27,870 nt of DNA from Flavobacterium psychrophilum (GCA_945878515.1 CAMCTL010000027.1:1-27870), one strand, 5' to 3'; numbered from the stretch's first letter, positions 9,024 through 16,881 are shown. The notes: generated by a model not told the origin, from the letters alone. Translations and numbers: made by a program.

Positions 9024-10694
9024 TTAAAATGGAACTGTATCATCTGTTAGACCAATATTAAAATAAAAATTACTTTCTTCTTGTGAAATTAAATTTGAAC
9101 GTATTTGCAAAACTTTTTCTATGTTTCCGTTTTCAAATTCATCACGCATTTTATCATTTATAAAAAATTCCGAATATTTACCTCTAAAATCATTATTTAA
9201 AAGAAAGGAAAGGTCTTTAACTTTTTTATTTTTAAAAACAAAAATGTTTTCCGATAATTTATTAAGAGAAACAACCATATTTGAACTCTCACCATACTTA
9301 TAAAGTAAATTATTTTCAACATCAGAAATAAGCCTCATAATTTTATAGTCTTCAACATAGTCAGAGTCAATTTGTTTAAAATTATTAGAATAATTTAACA
9401 TAAATAAAATATGACTTTTTGATCTTACTGCTCCTAAATTAACTTTTTTAGGCAATTCAGGTACATTAAATGCTAAATTAGGTTTGTCTTTAAAAATAGT
9501 TTGGTTACTTAATTGTTTTGAAAAATTCTGAAAAATTCTGAAAGCTTCTTTTCTTTTACTTGGACTATAAATTGTGAAATAATTTGCAAATGATGTTATC
9601 CAAAACCATTTTTTTAATTCATGTTTTTGTTCGATAGTTGGTTCGGAATTATTATTAAAGAATTCAACTAAAAAAATAAATTGCATATTAGCTGGAAGTA
9701 ATTTATTATCTACAATCAACAACTCCTCAAAAAGAAATTTTACAACTAATTCAATACTTGCCATTGTTTTTTCAACTTGAGATTTGAAGTTTGGTTTTTT
9801 TGATAAAAGTATAATGTCCGTTTTTTTATTATCTAAATACAAATCTCCAAACGAACTTTGAATACTTCTAAATATTAACTCTCTAACTGCAATTTCTTTT
9901 GGTCGTTTATCAGTAAAATTAAAAGTCTCTAACTTCTCTAAAGTTTCATCAATCTTATCACCTAACCTAAAATCAGATGAATATGTTTTAGCTGATAATA
10001 TCCAATCAGGAGTTATTGGTTTTCCTTCTTTATTTAATAAGGTGAAGATATCAATTGCTTCATCTAATGTACCTCCAGCAATTTCGATTACTGGCATTTG
10101 ATACCTTTCAAAAGTTGTCACAATTTTTTTTAATCTTGAAGTATATAAATTTGAAATTTCTGGTTCATAATCATTTTGAATAGTTTGCGATATAGTTAAA
10201 AAACCTTCAAAATCTAACAAAATATATACTGGAACTATATAACTTTCTCTTTCTTTATCCTTTCCTCTGTAGTTTTCAAATTCTTGATCTTTTAAGTTAT
10301 AAAAAATATTAAAAGTTGAGTTATATAGGTCTTTATTTTTAGTAAAATTATGAATATCTTGTGGATTTGTTAAAGCACCAAATAAAGATGACATTCTTTG
10401 ATAACCATCTAAAACGTATTTACATTTTATTTTCTCAAAAGTATTTATAAATTCATCCTTAATAAAATAGGGCCCTACTTGCTTGGCAACTTTAAATTGT
10501 GTTTCAGGTTTCCAAAAAAGAAATGATCCAATTGGATAATTTTTTTTAATACTCTTCAGTAAATTAATTACATTTTCTAAATCCCAAATAAAATCTCTCT
10601 GAAATTCCGGAATTTGTATAATACCAGCATTTATTTCTTTTAAATAAATGTCAAAATTATTATTAGATGGCTGTAAACTAATTAATGAACTCAT
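9024..10694 (-). CDS. DUF262 protein (ParB/Srx-like fold), third gene of the inserted cassette
   Basis: The 556-residue protein carries the DUF262 hallmarks: IQIPEFQRDFIWDLENVINL near residues 27-45, PIGSFLFWK near 54-62, and LDGYQRMSSLFGAL with the DGQQR-type motif as DGYQR at 96-100. It continues with FTLLNKEGKPITPDWILSA, also typical of the family. DUF262 is the N-terminal domain of GmrS/BrxU-type modified-DNA restriction proteins, where the DGQQR motif couples nucleotide hydrolysis to nuclease activity. No C-terminal HNH (DUF1524) motif is visible, so if it has a nuclease partner it should be another protein. Its ATG overlaps the stop codon of the upstream gene (ATGA, 10691-10694), which indicates translational coupling. 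The gene is notably AT-rich compared with parC. A role in phage defence is inferred from context. Confidence 0.85.
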   Translation of the reverse strand: MSSLISLQPSNNNFDIYLKEINAGIIQIPEFQRDFIWDLENVINLLKSIKKNYPIGSFLFWKPETQFKVAKQVGPYFIKDEFINTFEKIKCKYVLDGYQRMSSLFGALTNPQDIHNFTKNKDLYNSTFNIFYNLKDQEFENYRGKDKERESYIVPVYILLDFEGFLTISQTIQNDYEPEISNLYTSRLKKIVTTFERYQMPVIEIAGGTLDEAIDIFTLLNKEGKPITPDWILSAKTYSSDFRLGDKIDETLEKLETFNFTDKRPKEIAVRELIFRSIQSSFGDLYLDNKKTDIILLSKKPNFKSQVEKTMASIELVVKFLFEELLIVDNKLLPANMQFIFLVEFFNNNSEPTIEQKHELKKWFWITSFANYFTIYSPSKRKEAFRIFQNFSKQLSNQTIFKDKPNLAFNVPELPKKVNLGAVRSKSHILFMLNYSNNFKQIDSDYVEDYKIMRLISDVENNLLYKYGESSNMVVSLNKLSENIFVFKNKKVKDLSFLLNNDFRGKYSEFFINDKMRDEFENGNIEKVLQIRSNLISQEESNFYFNIGLTDDTVPF

Positions 10695-11758
10695 AATAAA
10701 TTTTTAATTTGAGTGAAAATTGTTTCTAATTCATTGCTTCCACATCTATTTTTTAATGAAACTCTATTAACTAAGGGTGAGTGAATAAAAAATTTAGGGA
10801 ATGAATTTTTATATCTTCTTTCGTCATGTTGAATACCCGCAGTTTCATTATCTCTATAATTAATCCCTTTTTCTAAAATAGAATAATTTCCGTCAGAAAC
10901 ATTAAATAAGTTATTTATTTCTGTGAAATCATTATTTTGAAAAGTGCTTTTACTTGGCTGTTTTTCATATCTCAGAAAATCTTTTTGTTCATCTGACAAA
11001 TACTGATAAGCGTTTATCCAATTAATGCAATCTTTATCGTCTGTTCTACTCGACAGAGATTTATTTTCTCTTATCTGAAATATCAATTCGTTAGGCATAT
11101 AATTTTCAATTGATCTTTTCTCTAGGATATGCCATTCGATATTTTTTTGTTTAAGAAAATCAGTCAAAGTGTTGTATTGTTTTGGCTCACTTAAATAATT
11201 TTTTTCGCTATCTAAAATCACTAAACCTCTATAATATTTATGCGTTTCGGTAATATGTTTCGCTGCTAAAATATTGAAAGTGTCCAATTTACCTTTAATT
11301 TGATTTTTTGCTCCTGAACCACCAGCATTAGCAAAATCTATCCAACGATTTTGAATACAAGTAATTACAAACTTATCATCTTCATCAAAATTATATATTA
11401 TTGATTTTATAAAATTTGAATCATTGAAGCTATTTTCAAGAACTATCCATAGAGGTTCTCTTAATAATTCTAATGCTTCCTCAAGATTATAATTATTAAC
11501 ATTTACATCGCTAGAAATAAAATATTTGATTTCAATTTGATTCTCATAAAAAGACGATTTTACTGAATCCTGAATTAATTCTTGATCAATACTATCAAGT
11601 TTATTATATAAATCTGTTTCTTTAATACTTTGAAAATCTAAAAATAATTTTGCTTTAGAAAACATAGAACCTTTAGTTTCAAAAATAATATTCAAAAGAA
11701 ATTGTATATCTTTCAAATCATTGGATTTGAATATATCTTCTCTAATTTCTATCCACAT
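10691..11758 (-). CDS. TOPRIM/DUF4435-like protein, second gene of the inserted cassette
   Basis: The 355-residue protein has no single obvious name, but acidic motifs appear in the order expected of OLD-type or DUF4435 TOPRIM domains. They are IVLENSFNDSNFI (Glu108, Asp112), then GGSGAKNQ near 146-153, then LVILDSEK (Asp183, Glu185), then EKRSIENYMP (213-222), which resembles the 'rEIENYL' motif of DUF4435. In OLD nucleases and in PARIS (AriB) this kind of domain works with an ABC-type ATPase; here the two are separate neighbouring genes. It starts 3 nt after the ATPase stop codon and overlaps DUF262 by 4 nt, so the three genes are one translational unit. The TOPRIM assignment is by motif only. 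Confidence 0.6.
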   Translation of the reverse strand: MWIEIREDIFKSNDLKDIQFLLNIIFETKGSMFSKAKLFLDFQSIKETDLYNKLDSIDQELIQDSVKSSFYENQIEIKYFISSDVNVNNYNLEEALELLREPLWIVLENSFNDSNFIKSIIYNFDEDDKFVITCIQNRWIDFANAGGSGAKNQIKGKLDTFNILAAKHITETHKYYRGLVILDSEKNYLSEPKQYNTLTDFLKQKNIEWHILEKRSIENYMPNELIFQIRENKSLSSRTDDKDCINWINAYQYLSDEQKDFLRYEKQPSKSTFQNNDFTEINNLFNVSDGNYSILEKGINYRDNETAGIQHDERRYKNSFPKFFIHSPLVNRVSLKNRCGSNELETIFTQIKNLL

Positions 11759-11761
11759 AAA

Positions 11762-12958
11762 TTAATTTTTTGTATTTTTCATTGCAAGAATTTCATCTAA
11801 TGATTCACTAAAAATTCCTTTTGGCCAATTTTCAACATTACCGTCAGACTTTACATTTACTTTTTCTAAAGTACTTTCATTCAATGTATGATTGTATTTA
11901 ACAAAATATATGTTAATCTCATTATTAGTAAAATAATCAAACTTTTTCTGTGCAATTAGTCTCCTTAATCTTAAAATAAAATTTTCGGAATGTGTTTCAA
12001 TTAAATATCTTTTATTTTTATCCTCCAAAGATTCCGCAAATCTTTCTGCTAAATCGCCGTGAGCTGAAGGATGAAGATGTAATTCTGGCTCTTCAATTAT
12101 TGTTAAAGAAGGTTTTTCTTCAACAATAAATGACTTTGTGATTAATGGCAATGTTTGACTTATTCCTTGTCCAACATTTTCTAAATTAGTTTTAAATAAT
12201 GTAGGTTGTTCCCTTATTAACTCAAAATAAAACTTACTTCTTGTTGTATCATTATCAATATTAATGCCCCAACCTTCAAAAGCAGTTTTGTACCAATCAC
12301 TGACATTCTTCAAAAGTTTCCCTTCTGAATACAATAAATCATTAATTAAAATTTCATAAGCAAATTTACCCTTGACACCTATTTTTTTTATATTTCTTTC
12401 TTTAGGTAAATCTTCATCAATTTCATTCGGTTGTATTCGATAAGAACTAATATAATCAAAATCAAATTTAAAATCATTTAAATTTGGCAAATCAAGATTT
12501 GAATTATTAATTTTTGCTAATTCAAAACCAGAAAAAGAACAGTCTAACAATTTATAATTATTTGAATTCAAATAATACTTTTTACTTAACAAATCATATT
12601 TTAATATAAACTCATCATTATAATTCCAATAGCTTATATATAATGCATTTTTACCAAATTGAACATCTACTGATAAGAATAAACCATTATCATTATTAAT
12701 AATAAATTTAAAAAGTCCTGTAGTTTCTTTTCCATAATTTAAATCAGAATAATTAGTTCCTAAAGTAACTCCCTCGTTTTCCCAACTAAATGGCGATTCT
12801 TTTTTTCCATTTAAACTTTCTGAAATTAAAGTAGGCAACTTAGCCAAAGCACTTTTACCTGAACTATTTTTTCCTATTAAAATAGTAATTGGCTTTAGTT
12901 CAAGTTCCTGCTCTTCATTAAAAATCTTAAAATTCTTAAACGATATTTTATTAATCAT
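11762..12958 (-). CDS. ABC/OLD-type ATPase with DUF3696-like tail, first gene of the inserted cassette
   Basis: The 398-residue ATPase begins with the AAA_15/SMC-like FKNFKIFNEEQELEL strand. Walker A is GKNSSGKS at 29-36, a signature-like segment is NVGQGISQTLPLI, Walker B is LTIIEEPELHLHP, and the H-loop is RYLIETHSENFILRLRR. Near the C-terminus, DGNVENWPKGIF matches the DUF3696 'WPxGFF' motif. Such ATPases pair with nuclease or DUF262 genes in defence islands. The gene starts 46 nt after the parE stop, in the same direction. A sampled 60-base line of this gene (12421-12480) has 12 G+C, against 29 in a sampled line of parC (8401-8460), consistent with acquisition from another source. Confidence 0.88.
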   Translation of the reverse strand: MINKISFKNFKIFNEEQELELKPITILIGKNSSGKSALAKLPTLISESLNGKKESPFSWENEGVTLGTNYSDLNYGKETTGLFKFIINNDNGLFLSVDVQFGKNALYISYWNYNDEFILKYDLLSKKYYLNSNNYKLLDCSFSGFELAKINNSNLDLPNLNDFKFDFDYISSYRIQPNEIDEDLPKERNIKKIGVKGKFAYEILINDLLYSEGKLLKNVSDWYKTAFEGWGINIDNDTTRSKFYFELIREQPTLFKTNLENVGQGISQTLPLITKSFIVEEKPSLTIIEEPELHLHPSAHGDLAERFAESLEDKNKRYLIETHSENFILRLRRLIAQKKFDYFTNNEINIYFVKYNHTLNESTLEKVNVKSDGNVENWPKGIFSESLDEILAMKNTKN

Positions 12959-13004
12959 TTTATTTTATTTAAACAATTACAAATTTAACTTATATTACTG
13001 ATAT

Positions 13005-14867
13005 TTAATTTGACTCAACCACATCCAATTCCACCTTCAAATTCTTGATGATAAATTCTTGTCTATCCGGCGTATTTTTTCCCATATAGAAAGACAACAA
13101 TTGCTCTACCGAAGTGTTTTTATCCATCATAATAGGATCCAATCGAATAGTTTCTCCAATAAAATTCTTGAATTCATCTGGTGATATTTCTCCCAGTCCT
13201 TTAAATCGGGTAATTTCTGGCTTGGGTTTTAGTTTTTCTATGGCATCTCTTCGTTCTTCTTCGGAATAACAATAAATGGTCTCTTTCTTGTTTCGAACCC
13301 TGAAAAGTGGCGTTTGCAAAATATACAAATGCCCTTCTTTGATTAATTCTGGGAAGAATTGCAAGAAAAACGTAATCAACAACAATCGAATGTGCATTCC
13401 ATCGACATCGGCATCGGTGGCGATTACAATGTTGTTGTAACGCAATTTTTCCAATCCATCTTCAATATCCAAAGCGGCTTGCAACAAATTGAATTCCTCG
13501 TTTTCATACACAATCTTCTTGCTCATTCCGTAGCAATTCAATGGCTTCCCACGAAGACTGAAAACTGCTTGAGTATTCACATCACGCGATTTTGTGATGG
13601 AACCCGAAGCCGAATCTCCTTCGGTAATAAAAAGTGTGCTATCTAGGTTTTTCGGATTCTTGGTATCGGGAAGATGTGCTCGACAATCTCTTAATTTCTT
13701 GTTGTGCAGGTTGGCTTTTTTGGCTCGATCAGTGGCCAATTTTCTGATACCAGAAAGTTCTTTACGCTCTCGTTCGGCTTGCAAAATTTTGCGCAATAAA
13801 GCATCGGCAGTTGCTTGATTTTTATGCAAATAACTATCTAATTTATTTTTCACAAAATCATTGACAAAAGTACGAACCGACTGCATTCCGGGTTCTGAAC
13901 CCATATCAGTCGAACCTAATTTTGTCTTGGTTTGCGACTCAAAAACCGGTTCCATTACTTTAATGCTAATCGCAGTCACAATCGATTTTCGAACATCCGA
14001 AGCTTCGAAAGGTTTATTGTAAAACTCTCGAATAGTCTTTACAATGGCTTCACGATACGCCGCCAAATGCGTTCCTCCTTGGGTGGTATTTTGTCCGTTG
14101 ACAAACGAATGATACTCCTCAGAATATTGGGTTTTACTGTGCGTTAAAGCAATTTCGATATCGTCACCTTTCAAGTGAACGATTGGATATTCCAAATCTT
14201 CTACACTGATGGTTTCTTCTAATAAATCTTTCAATCCATTTTCAGAAAAATATTTTTCACCATTGAATAAAATGGTCAAACCATTGTTTAAGTAACAATA
14301 GTTTTTGAGCATTTTGATGATGTACTCCAAACGGAATTTGTAATTTTTGAAAATCGTTTCGTCTGGAATAAAAGTAACTTTGGTTCCTTTTCGCTTGGTA
14401 GTTTCAATAATATCTTCGTCCAGAACCAAATTCCCTCCTGAAAATTCAGCACCTTTTTGCTTTTCGTCTCGAACAGATTCTACTCGAAAAAAACTTGACA
14501 AAGCATTAACCGCTTTGGTTCCAACGCCATTTAAACCTACGGATTTTTTAAACGCTAATGAATCATATTTGCCACCAGTATTCATCTTGGACACCACGTC
14601 AATTACTTTTCCTAACGGAATTCCACGACCATAATCGCGAACAGAAACTGTTTTTTCTTTGATAGTTACCTCGATAGTTTTCCCAGCACCCATAACGAAT
14701 TCGTCGATACAGTTGTCCAAAACTTCTTTGAGCAAAATATAAATACCATCATCGGATGAAGAGCCGTCTCCAAGTTTCCCTATGTACATTCCGGGACGCA
14801 TTCTGATGTGTTCTTTCCAGTCGAGTGACCGTATATTGTCTTCGTTATATTGGGTTTGATCTGACAT
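13005..14867 (-). CDS. parE: DNA topoisomerase IV subunit B
   Basis: The 620-residue type IIA topoisomerase ATPase subunit has a GHKL fold with EVLDNCIDE (48-56), DYGRGIP (78-84) and [11 protein letters not shown] (111-121). The TOPRIM domain has [10 protein letters not shown] (414-423) and TDADVDG (484-490), and the C-terminal [16 protein letters not shown] motif is present. It supplies ATP-driven strand passage to ParC. GyrB is usually somewhat longer in this phylum, and pairing with parC on the same strand supports ParE. It is the first gene of the transcript and has a consensus promoter at 14932-14959. The interval to parC is about 4 kb because of the inserted three-gene cassette, which any parE-parC polycistronic message would have to cross. 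Confidence 0.93.
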   Translation of the reverse strand: MSDQTQYNEDNIRSLDWKEHIRMRPGMYIGKLGDGSSSDDGIYILLKEVLDNCIDEFVMGAGKTIEVTIKEKTVSVRDYGRGIPLGKVIDVVSKMNTGGKYDSLAFKKSVGLNGVGTKAVNALSSFFRVESVRDEKQKGAEFSGGNLVLDEDIIETTKRKGTKVTFIPDETIFKNYKFRLEYIIKMLKNYCYLNNGLTILFNGEKYFSENGLKDLLEETISVEDLEYPIVHLKGDDIEIALTHSKTQYSEEYHSFVNGQNTTQGGTHLAAYREAIVKTIREFYNKPFEASDVRKSIVTAISIKVMEPVFESQTKTKLGSTDMGSEPGMQSVRTFVNDFVKNKLDSYLHKNQATADALLRKILQAERERKELSGIRKLATDRAKKANLHNKKLRDCRAHLPDTKNPKNLDSTLFITEGDSASGSITKSRDVNTQAVFSLRGKPLNCYGMSKKIVYENEEFNLLQAALDIEDGLEKLRYNNIVIATDADVDGMHIRLLLITFFLQFFPELIKEGHLYILQTPLFRVRNKKETIYCYSEEERRDAIEKLKPKPEITRFKGLGEISPDEFKNFIGETIRLDPIMMDKNTSVEQLLSFYMGKNTPDRQEFIIKNLKVELDVVESN

Positions 14868-14931
14868 TTTAAATTGTATCGAATTTTCGCTAATGTAATA
14901 AAATAAGATTGTATTTAAAACAACAGAAAAC

Positions 14932-14959
14932 CAAAGTTATTAAGATTTTTTTTTGACAA
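14932..14959 (-). promoter_or_regulatory. parE promoter (-33 TTG, -7 TAACTTTG)
   Basis: Read on the minus strand, TTG (14959-14957) is followed by a 17-nt spacer and TAACTTTG (14939-14932), an exact match to the Bacteroidota TAnnTTTG box. The -7 box lies 64 nt upstream of the parE ATG, leaving room for a leader. Confidence 0.7.
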
Positions 14960-15025
14960 AGGAATTTAGATTGCCAAACCAAGAAAAAAATATAAACCCA
15001 TTCCGTTATGTCTTTGTATAAATTG

Positions 15026-15056
15026 AAAACCACGAATATAAACTCGTGGTTTTACT
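15026..15056 (-). terminator. Hairpin terminator after the SPFH gene
   Basis: 15026-15053 is an inverted repeat with 10-nt arms (AAAACCACGA / TCGTGGTTTT) and an 8-nt loop, starting 3 nt after the SPFH stop codon. The T-run on the minus strand is short and comes from the arm itself, so it could also work for converging readthrough. Confidence 0.6.
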
Positions 15057-16154
15057 TTATTTAACAAAAATCTCCTTCAACTGACCAATGATGTTTCCTC
15101 CTCCAGAAATGGTGATTTCTCCAATCTTATCGGCGATTTTCTCTACATATTCCATTTCTTTTAATTTCCACAACATTTCGTTTTCTTCCATCAATTTGGC
15201 AGTGTTCAACAAACTTCTGGTTGAAGCGGTTTCTTCTCGTCTCATGATGCTGTTGGCTTGTGCCTTTTTTTCGGCTACCAAAACTTGATTCATGATTTCT
15301 TTCATATCGCCTGGTAAAATAACATCTCGAATTCCCGCATCGGAAACCGCCAAACCTAAATCGGTGATTTTGGTTTTAACTTCTTCCAAAATAGCCGAAG
15401 CAATTGTGTCTTTTTTACTCAATAATTCATCCAATGTCAAGTTTCCCACAAAAGCTCTCAAAGCCAATTGCATCAAAACGTACAGCTGTTTTTCGAAATC
15501 TTTGTTGGCTACCAAGGCTTTTAAAATATCCGTAACCTGGTATCTCACGTAGAAATTGATTCTCAAGCCTGCTTTGTCTTTAGTCAATAATTCTTGACCT
15601 GATATTTCCAATTGTTGTTGTCTTATATCTACTGTTTTGACTTCGATTGTAATGGCGTTATTCCAAAAATAGTGTGTTCCTGCAGCCAACTCTTTGACAT
15701 AAGTTCCATTCACGAACAACAAGGCTTTGTCATTGCTTGACACGATAAACTTCCTCACGAAAGCCTTCAATTTAACCGTTTCGAACAAAAACATTGGAAT
15801 TTGTTCTGTGATTTCCACTTTAGATAAATCTATTCTGGAGAAATACATATTGGTTACGCCTTTCCAAAAAGCATAGGTTCCTGCTGTCAATACTTCCTTG
15901 AAGTTTCCGTTTACAAATTGTAAAACAATTTCGTTATCGTCCACTTCAATTACTTCTAACATTGAAGCCAATACTTCATTTTGAATCAAGATGTTGAATT
16001 CATAAGGCGATTGGAAAGCGACTGTTTTCTCGAAAACCATCATTTGTTTGTTACCAAAAATCCATTGTGAACCTTCTTTTATCACCTTTACTAATTTTCT
16101 GTTTTCGAATACCAAACCTACTTGGTAGGCATCGATTGTAATTCTTTGTATCAT
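15057..16154 (-). CDS. SPFH/band-7 (slipin-like) protein of the RNA-repair island
   Basis: The 365-residue SPFH/band-7 protein contains the slipin core (VTEQIPMFLFETVKLKAFV through GLRINFYVRYQVTDILKALV and VSDAGIRDVILPGDMKEIMN) and a charged helical tail. Unlike membrane stomatins it has no N-terminal transmembrane segment: it begins MIQRITIDAYQVGLVFEN. SPFH proteins form large rings or cages. Surveys of bacterial RNA-repair systems describe SPFH/band-7 proteins as likely scaffolds next to RtcB and RlaP genes together with a tRNA-like non-coding RNA. That is the situation here: a tRNA-like locus lies about 480 nt upstream on the same strand, and rtcB and two rlaP genes lie further along. The scaffold role is inferred from this context. 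Confidence 0.85.
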   Translation of the reverse strand: MIQRITIDAYQVGLVFENRKLVKVIKEGSQWIFGNKQMMVFEKTVAFQSPYEFNILIQNEVLASMLEVIEVDDNEIVLQFVNGNFKEVLTAGTYAFWKGVTNMYFSRIDLSKVEITEQIPMFLFETVKLKAFVRKFIVSSNDKALLFVNGTYVKELAAGTHYFWNNAITIEVKTVDIRQQQLEISGQELLTKDKAGLRINFYVRYQVTDILKALVANKDFEKQLYVLMQLALRAFVGNLTLDELLSKKDTIASAILEEVKTKITDLGLAVSDAGIRDVILPGDMKEIMNQVLVAEKKAQANSIMRREETASTRSLLNTAKLMEENEMLWKLKEMEYVEKIADKIGEITISGGGNIIGQLKEIFVK

Positions 16155-16211
16155 ATTTTTTTTATTTTAATTCCAGTTTTTTAATTCATTGAGTGCAATT
16201 ATTATTTTTTG

Positions 16212-16331
16212 AAACACATAGAAACATAGCTAGTGTTGGTTTTAATTAGGCGTTTCACTTATTTTAAGAAAACATAAGTTAATTAGCAATTGCCTATTGG
16301 TTTACCCAATCCTTTTCTAAACCTTTCATTT
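16212..16331. repeat. Diverged copy of a palindrome-ended element (copy 1)
   Basis: 16212-16229 (AAACACATAGAAACATAG) and, 19 nt further on, GGCGTTTCACTT (16249-16260) match copy 2 at 25894-26043 with nearly the same spacing. The right end is eroded (TTCTAAACCTTTCATT near 16315-16330). It lies 58 nt upstream of the SPFH ATG. Copy 2 lies 91 nt upstream of the rtcB ATG in the same orientation. Confidence 0.55.
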
Positions 16332-16346
16332 TTTATTTCTAAAAAT

Positions 16347-16541
16347 TCAACAATTGCACCTAACAGGTTTTCTTTTCTCTTTTAAATAAGAAAACCATTT
16401 GTCTTTCTCCTCTTGAAAAAACGGAAGAATTGTTTGCATTTGCCTTACTCCAATTGTTTTGCGGTGGTCTTTTGAAAAAGCAATTCTGTGAATTAGATCC
16501 TCAATCAAACCGAAAAGGAAGGAAGCCGTAACCTCTACATT
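16347..16541 (-). other. Open frame without a clear start, possibly a gene remnant
   Basis: On the minus strand a frame stays open for about 64 codons and ends at TGA (16349-16347). Its translation looks protein-like in the second half (QTILPFFQEEKDKWFSYL, then KEKRKPVRCNC), but the only internal ATG is at QMQTIL and no good start lies upstream. It lies between the tRNA-like locus and the SPFH gene. It could be a degraded gene or chance. Confidence 0.2.
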
Positions 16542-16567
16542 TCAATTCCTGCTGGTTCTTGTTGAGT

Positions 16568-16599
16568 GTACGTTTTGGATTTTGAAATCCAAATAGTAC
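16568..16599 (-). other. Long hairpin downstream of the tRNA-like modules
   Basis: On the minus strand, outer GTAC/GTAC arms enclose TTTGGATTT and AAATCCAAA with a 2-nt centre, a near-continuous 32-nt hairpin. It follows the tRNA-like modules on the same strand and could be the 3' domain of that RNA. It is not followed by a T-run, so it is not a normal terminator. Confidence 0.4.
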
Positions 16600-16640
16600 T
16601 GACAAAGACCAAACAGTTTTCTTTGTGGTACATCTTTTTA

Positions 16641-16733
16641 AGAGTGATGTGCTCTGGAATACAGATTTTAAGTCTGTATGGCGACAAGCCGCTGTCAAAA
16701 CCAAATCAAATTGGTTGCAGGATTCGAACCTGC
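16641..16733 (-). ncRNA. tRNA-like module B, permuted, with Leu(UAA)-type anticodon arm
   Basis: Read on the minus strand, the tRNA parts occur in permuted order. First comes the T-arm GCAGG TTCGAAT CCTGC (16733-16717), preceded by C48 (16734). Next is an acceptor stem AACCAA / TTGGTT (16716-16711 with 16704-16699) closed by a 6-nt loop TTTGAT. After TT for positions 8-9 comes a D-arm GACA GCGGCT TGTC (16696-16683, short loop containing GG). An anticodon arm follows: ATACAGA, loop CTTAAAA, TCTGTAT (16679-16659), which is the loop of tRNA-Leu(UAA). Last is a hairpin AGAG CACATCA CTCT (16655-16641) where a class II variable arm would be. All domains of a class II tRNA are present, with the break between variable arm and T-arm. 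No CCA end exists, so aminoacylation is not expected. The fold was made by eye. Confidence 0.55.
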
Positions 16734-16739
16734 GATTTT

Positions 16740-16807
16740 TCTATTGTTCTAACCTACTGAACTATTCCGATTACTCGAAAGTGGGAATCGAACCCACGAC
16801 CCATAGA
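16740..16807 (-). ncRNA. tRNA-like module A with acceptor stem capped by a GUAA tetraloop
   Basis: Minus-strand order is as follows. TCTAT (16807-16803) pairs with ATAGA (16744-16740) as a 5-bp anticodon-type stem. Then come GGGTC as positions 44-48, T-arm GTGGG TTCGATT CCCAC (16797-16781), and acceptor TTTCGA (16780-16775) paired with TCGGAA (16770-16765) across loop GTAA, a GNRA tetraloop. TA at positions 8-9, D-arm GTTC AGTAGGTTA GAAC (16762-16746) and A26 complete it. The residues of tRNA tertiary pairs are present: U8-A14, G15-C48, G18G19 with TTC, T54-A58, A26-G44. This is a complete tRNA elbow without a free 3' end, and it opens through the anticodon stem. Bacterial Y RNAs carry tRNA-mimic modules, and band-7/RtcB loci are reported to encode tRNA-like RNAs. 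The six-frame translations here (RIRTCD, GIEPTTHRV) are the usual false ORFs antisense to tRNA T-arms. Confidence 0.7.
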
Positions 16808-16811
16808 GTGT

Positions 16812-16881
16812 GACCGTTTTTTGGGAAACAGCCTAAAACCTCCAAATCAAGTTGCATAGAAAAACCTAATACGCTTTCGCG
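16812..16881 (-). other. 5' helices upstream of tRNA-like module A
   Basis: On the minus strand three further hairpins can be drawn: GCGTA/TATGC (16874-16854), AACTT GATTTGG AGGTT (16853-16837), and an 8-bp GGCTGTTT / AAACGGTC stem with a 6-nt loop (16833-16812, two G-T pairs). CGCGAAA at 16881-16875 could also pair, with one mismatch, to TTTCGAG at 16780-16774 as an alternative open acceptor stem for module A. They suggest that the transcript begins above 16881. The exact ends are not visible. Confidence 0.35.

Noticed and set aside
6299..14867. Gyrase A and B instead of topoisomerase IV
   Set aside because: The B subunit length (620 residues) and the paired parE-parC layout fit topoisomerase IV better, and no GyrA-box was seen. 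A phylogeny would settle it.
16710..16797. Ordinary tRNA genes on the minus strand
   Set aside because: The T-arms and D-arms are canonical, but neither module has an open acceptor stem or CCA end in normal order, and module A has no anticodon loop. They were annotated as tRNA-like RNAs instead.
16501..16813. Short ORFs on both strands, including ones ending in RIRTCDFSIV and GIEPTTHRV
   Set aside because: These peptides are the classic translations of tRNA T-arm sequence read antisense. They overlap the structured tRNA-like RNA and have no start signals.
16774..16881. Module A as a 108-nt class II tRNA with open acceptor CGCGAAA / TTTCGAG
   Set aside because: The acceptor has a mismatch, the anticodon loop lacks U33, and 14 unpaired bases precede the T-arm. 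The capped fold at 16740-16807 satisfies far more tRNA tertiary contacts, so this is kept only as an alternative.
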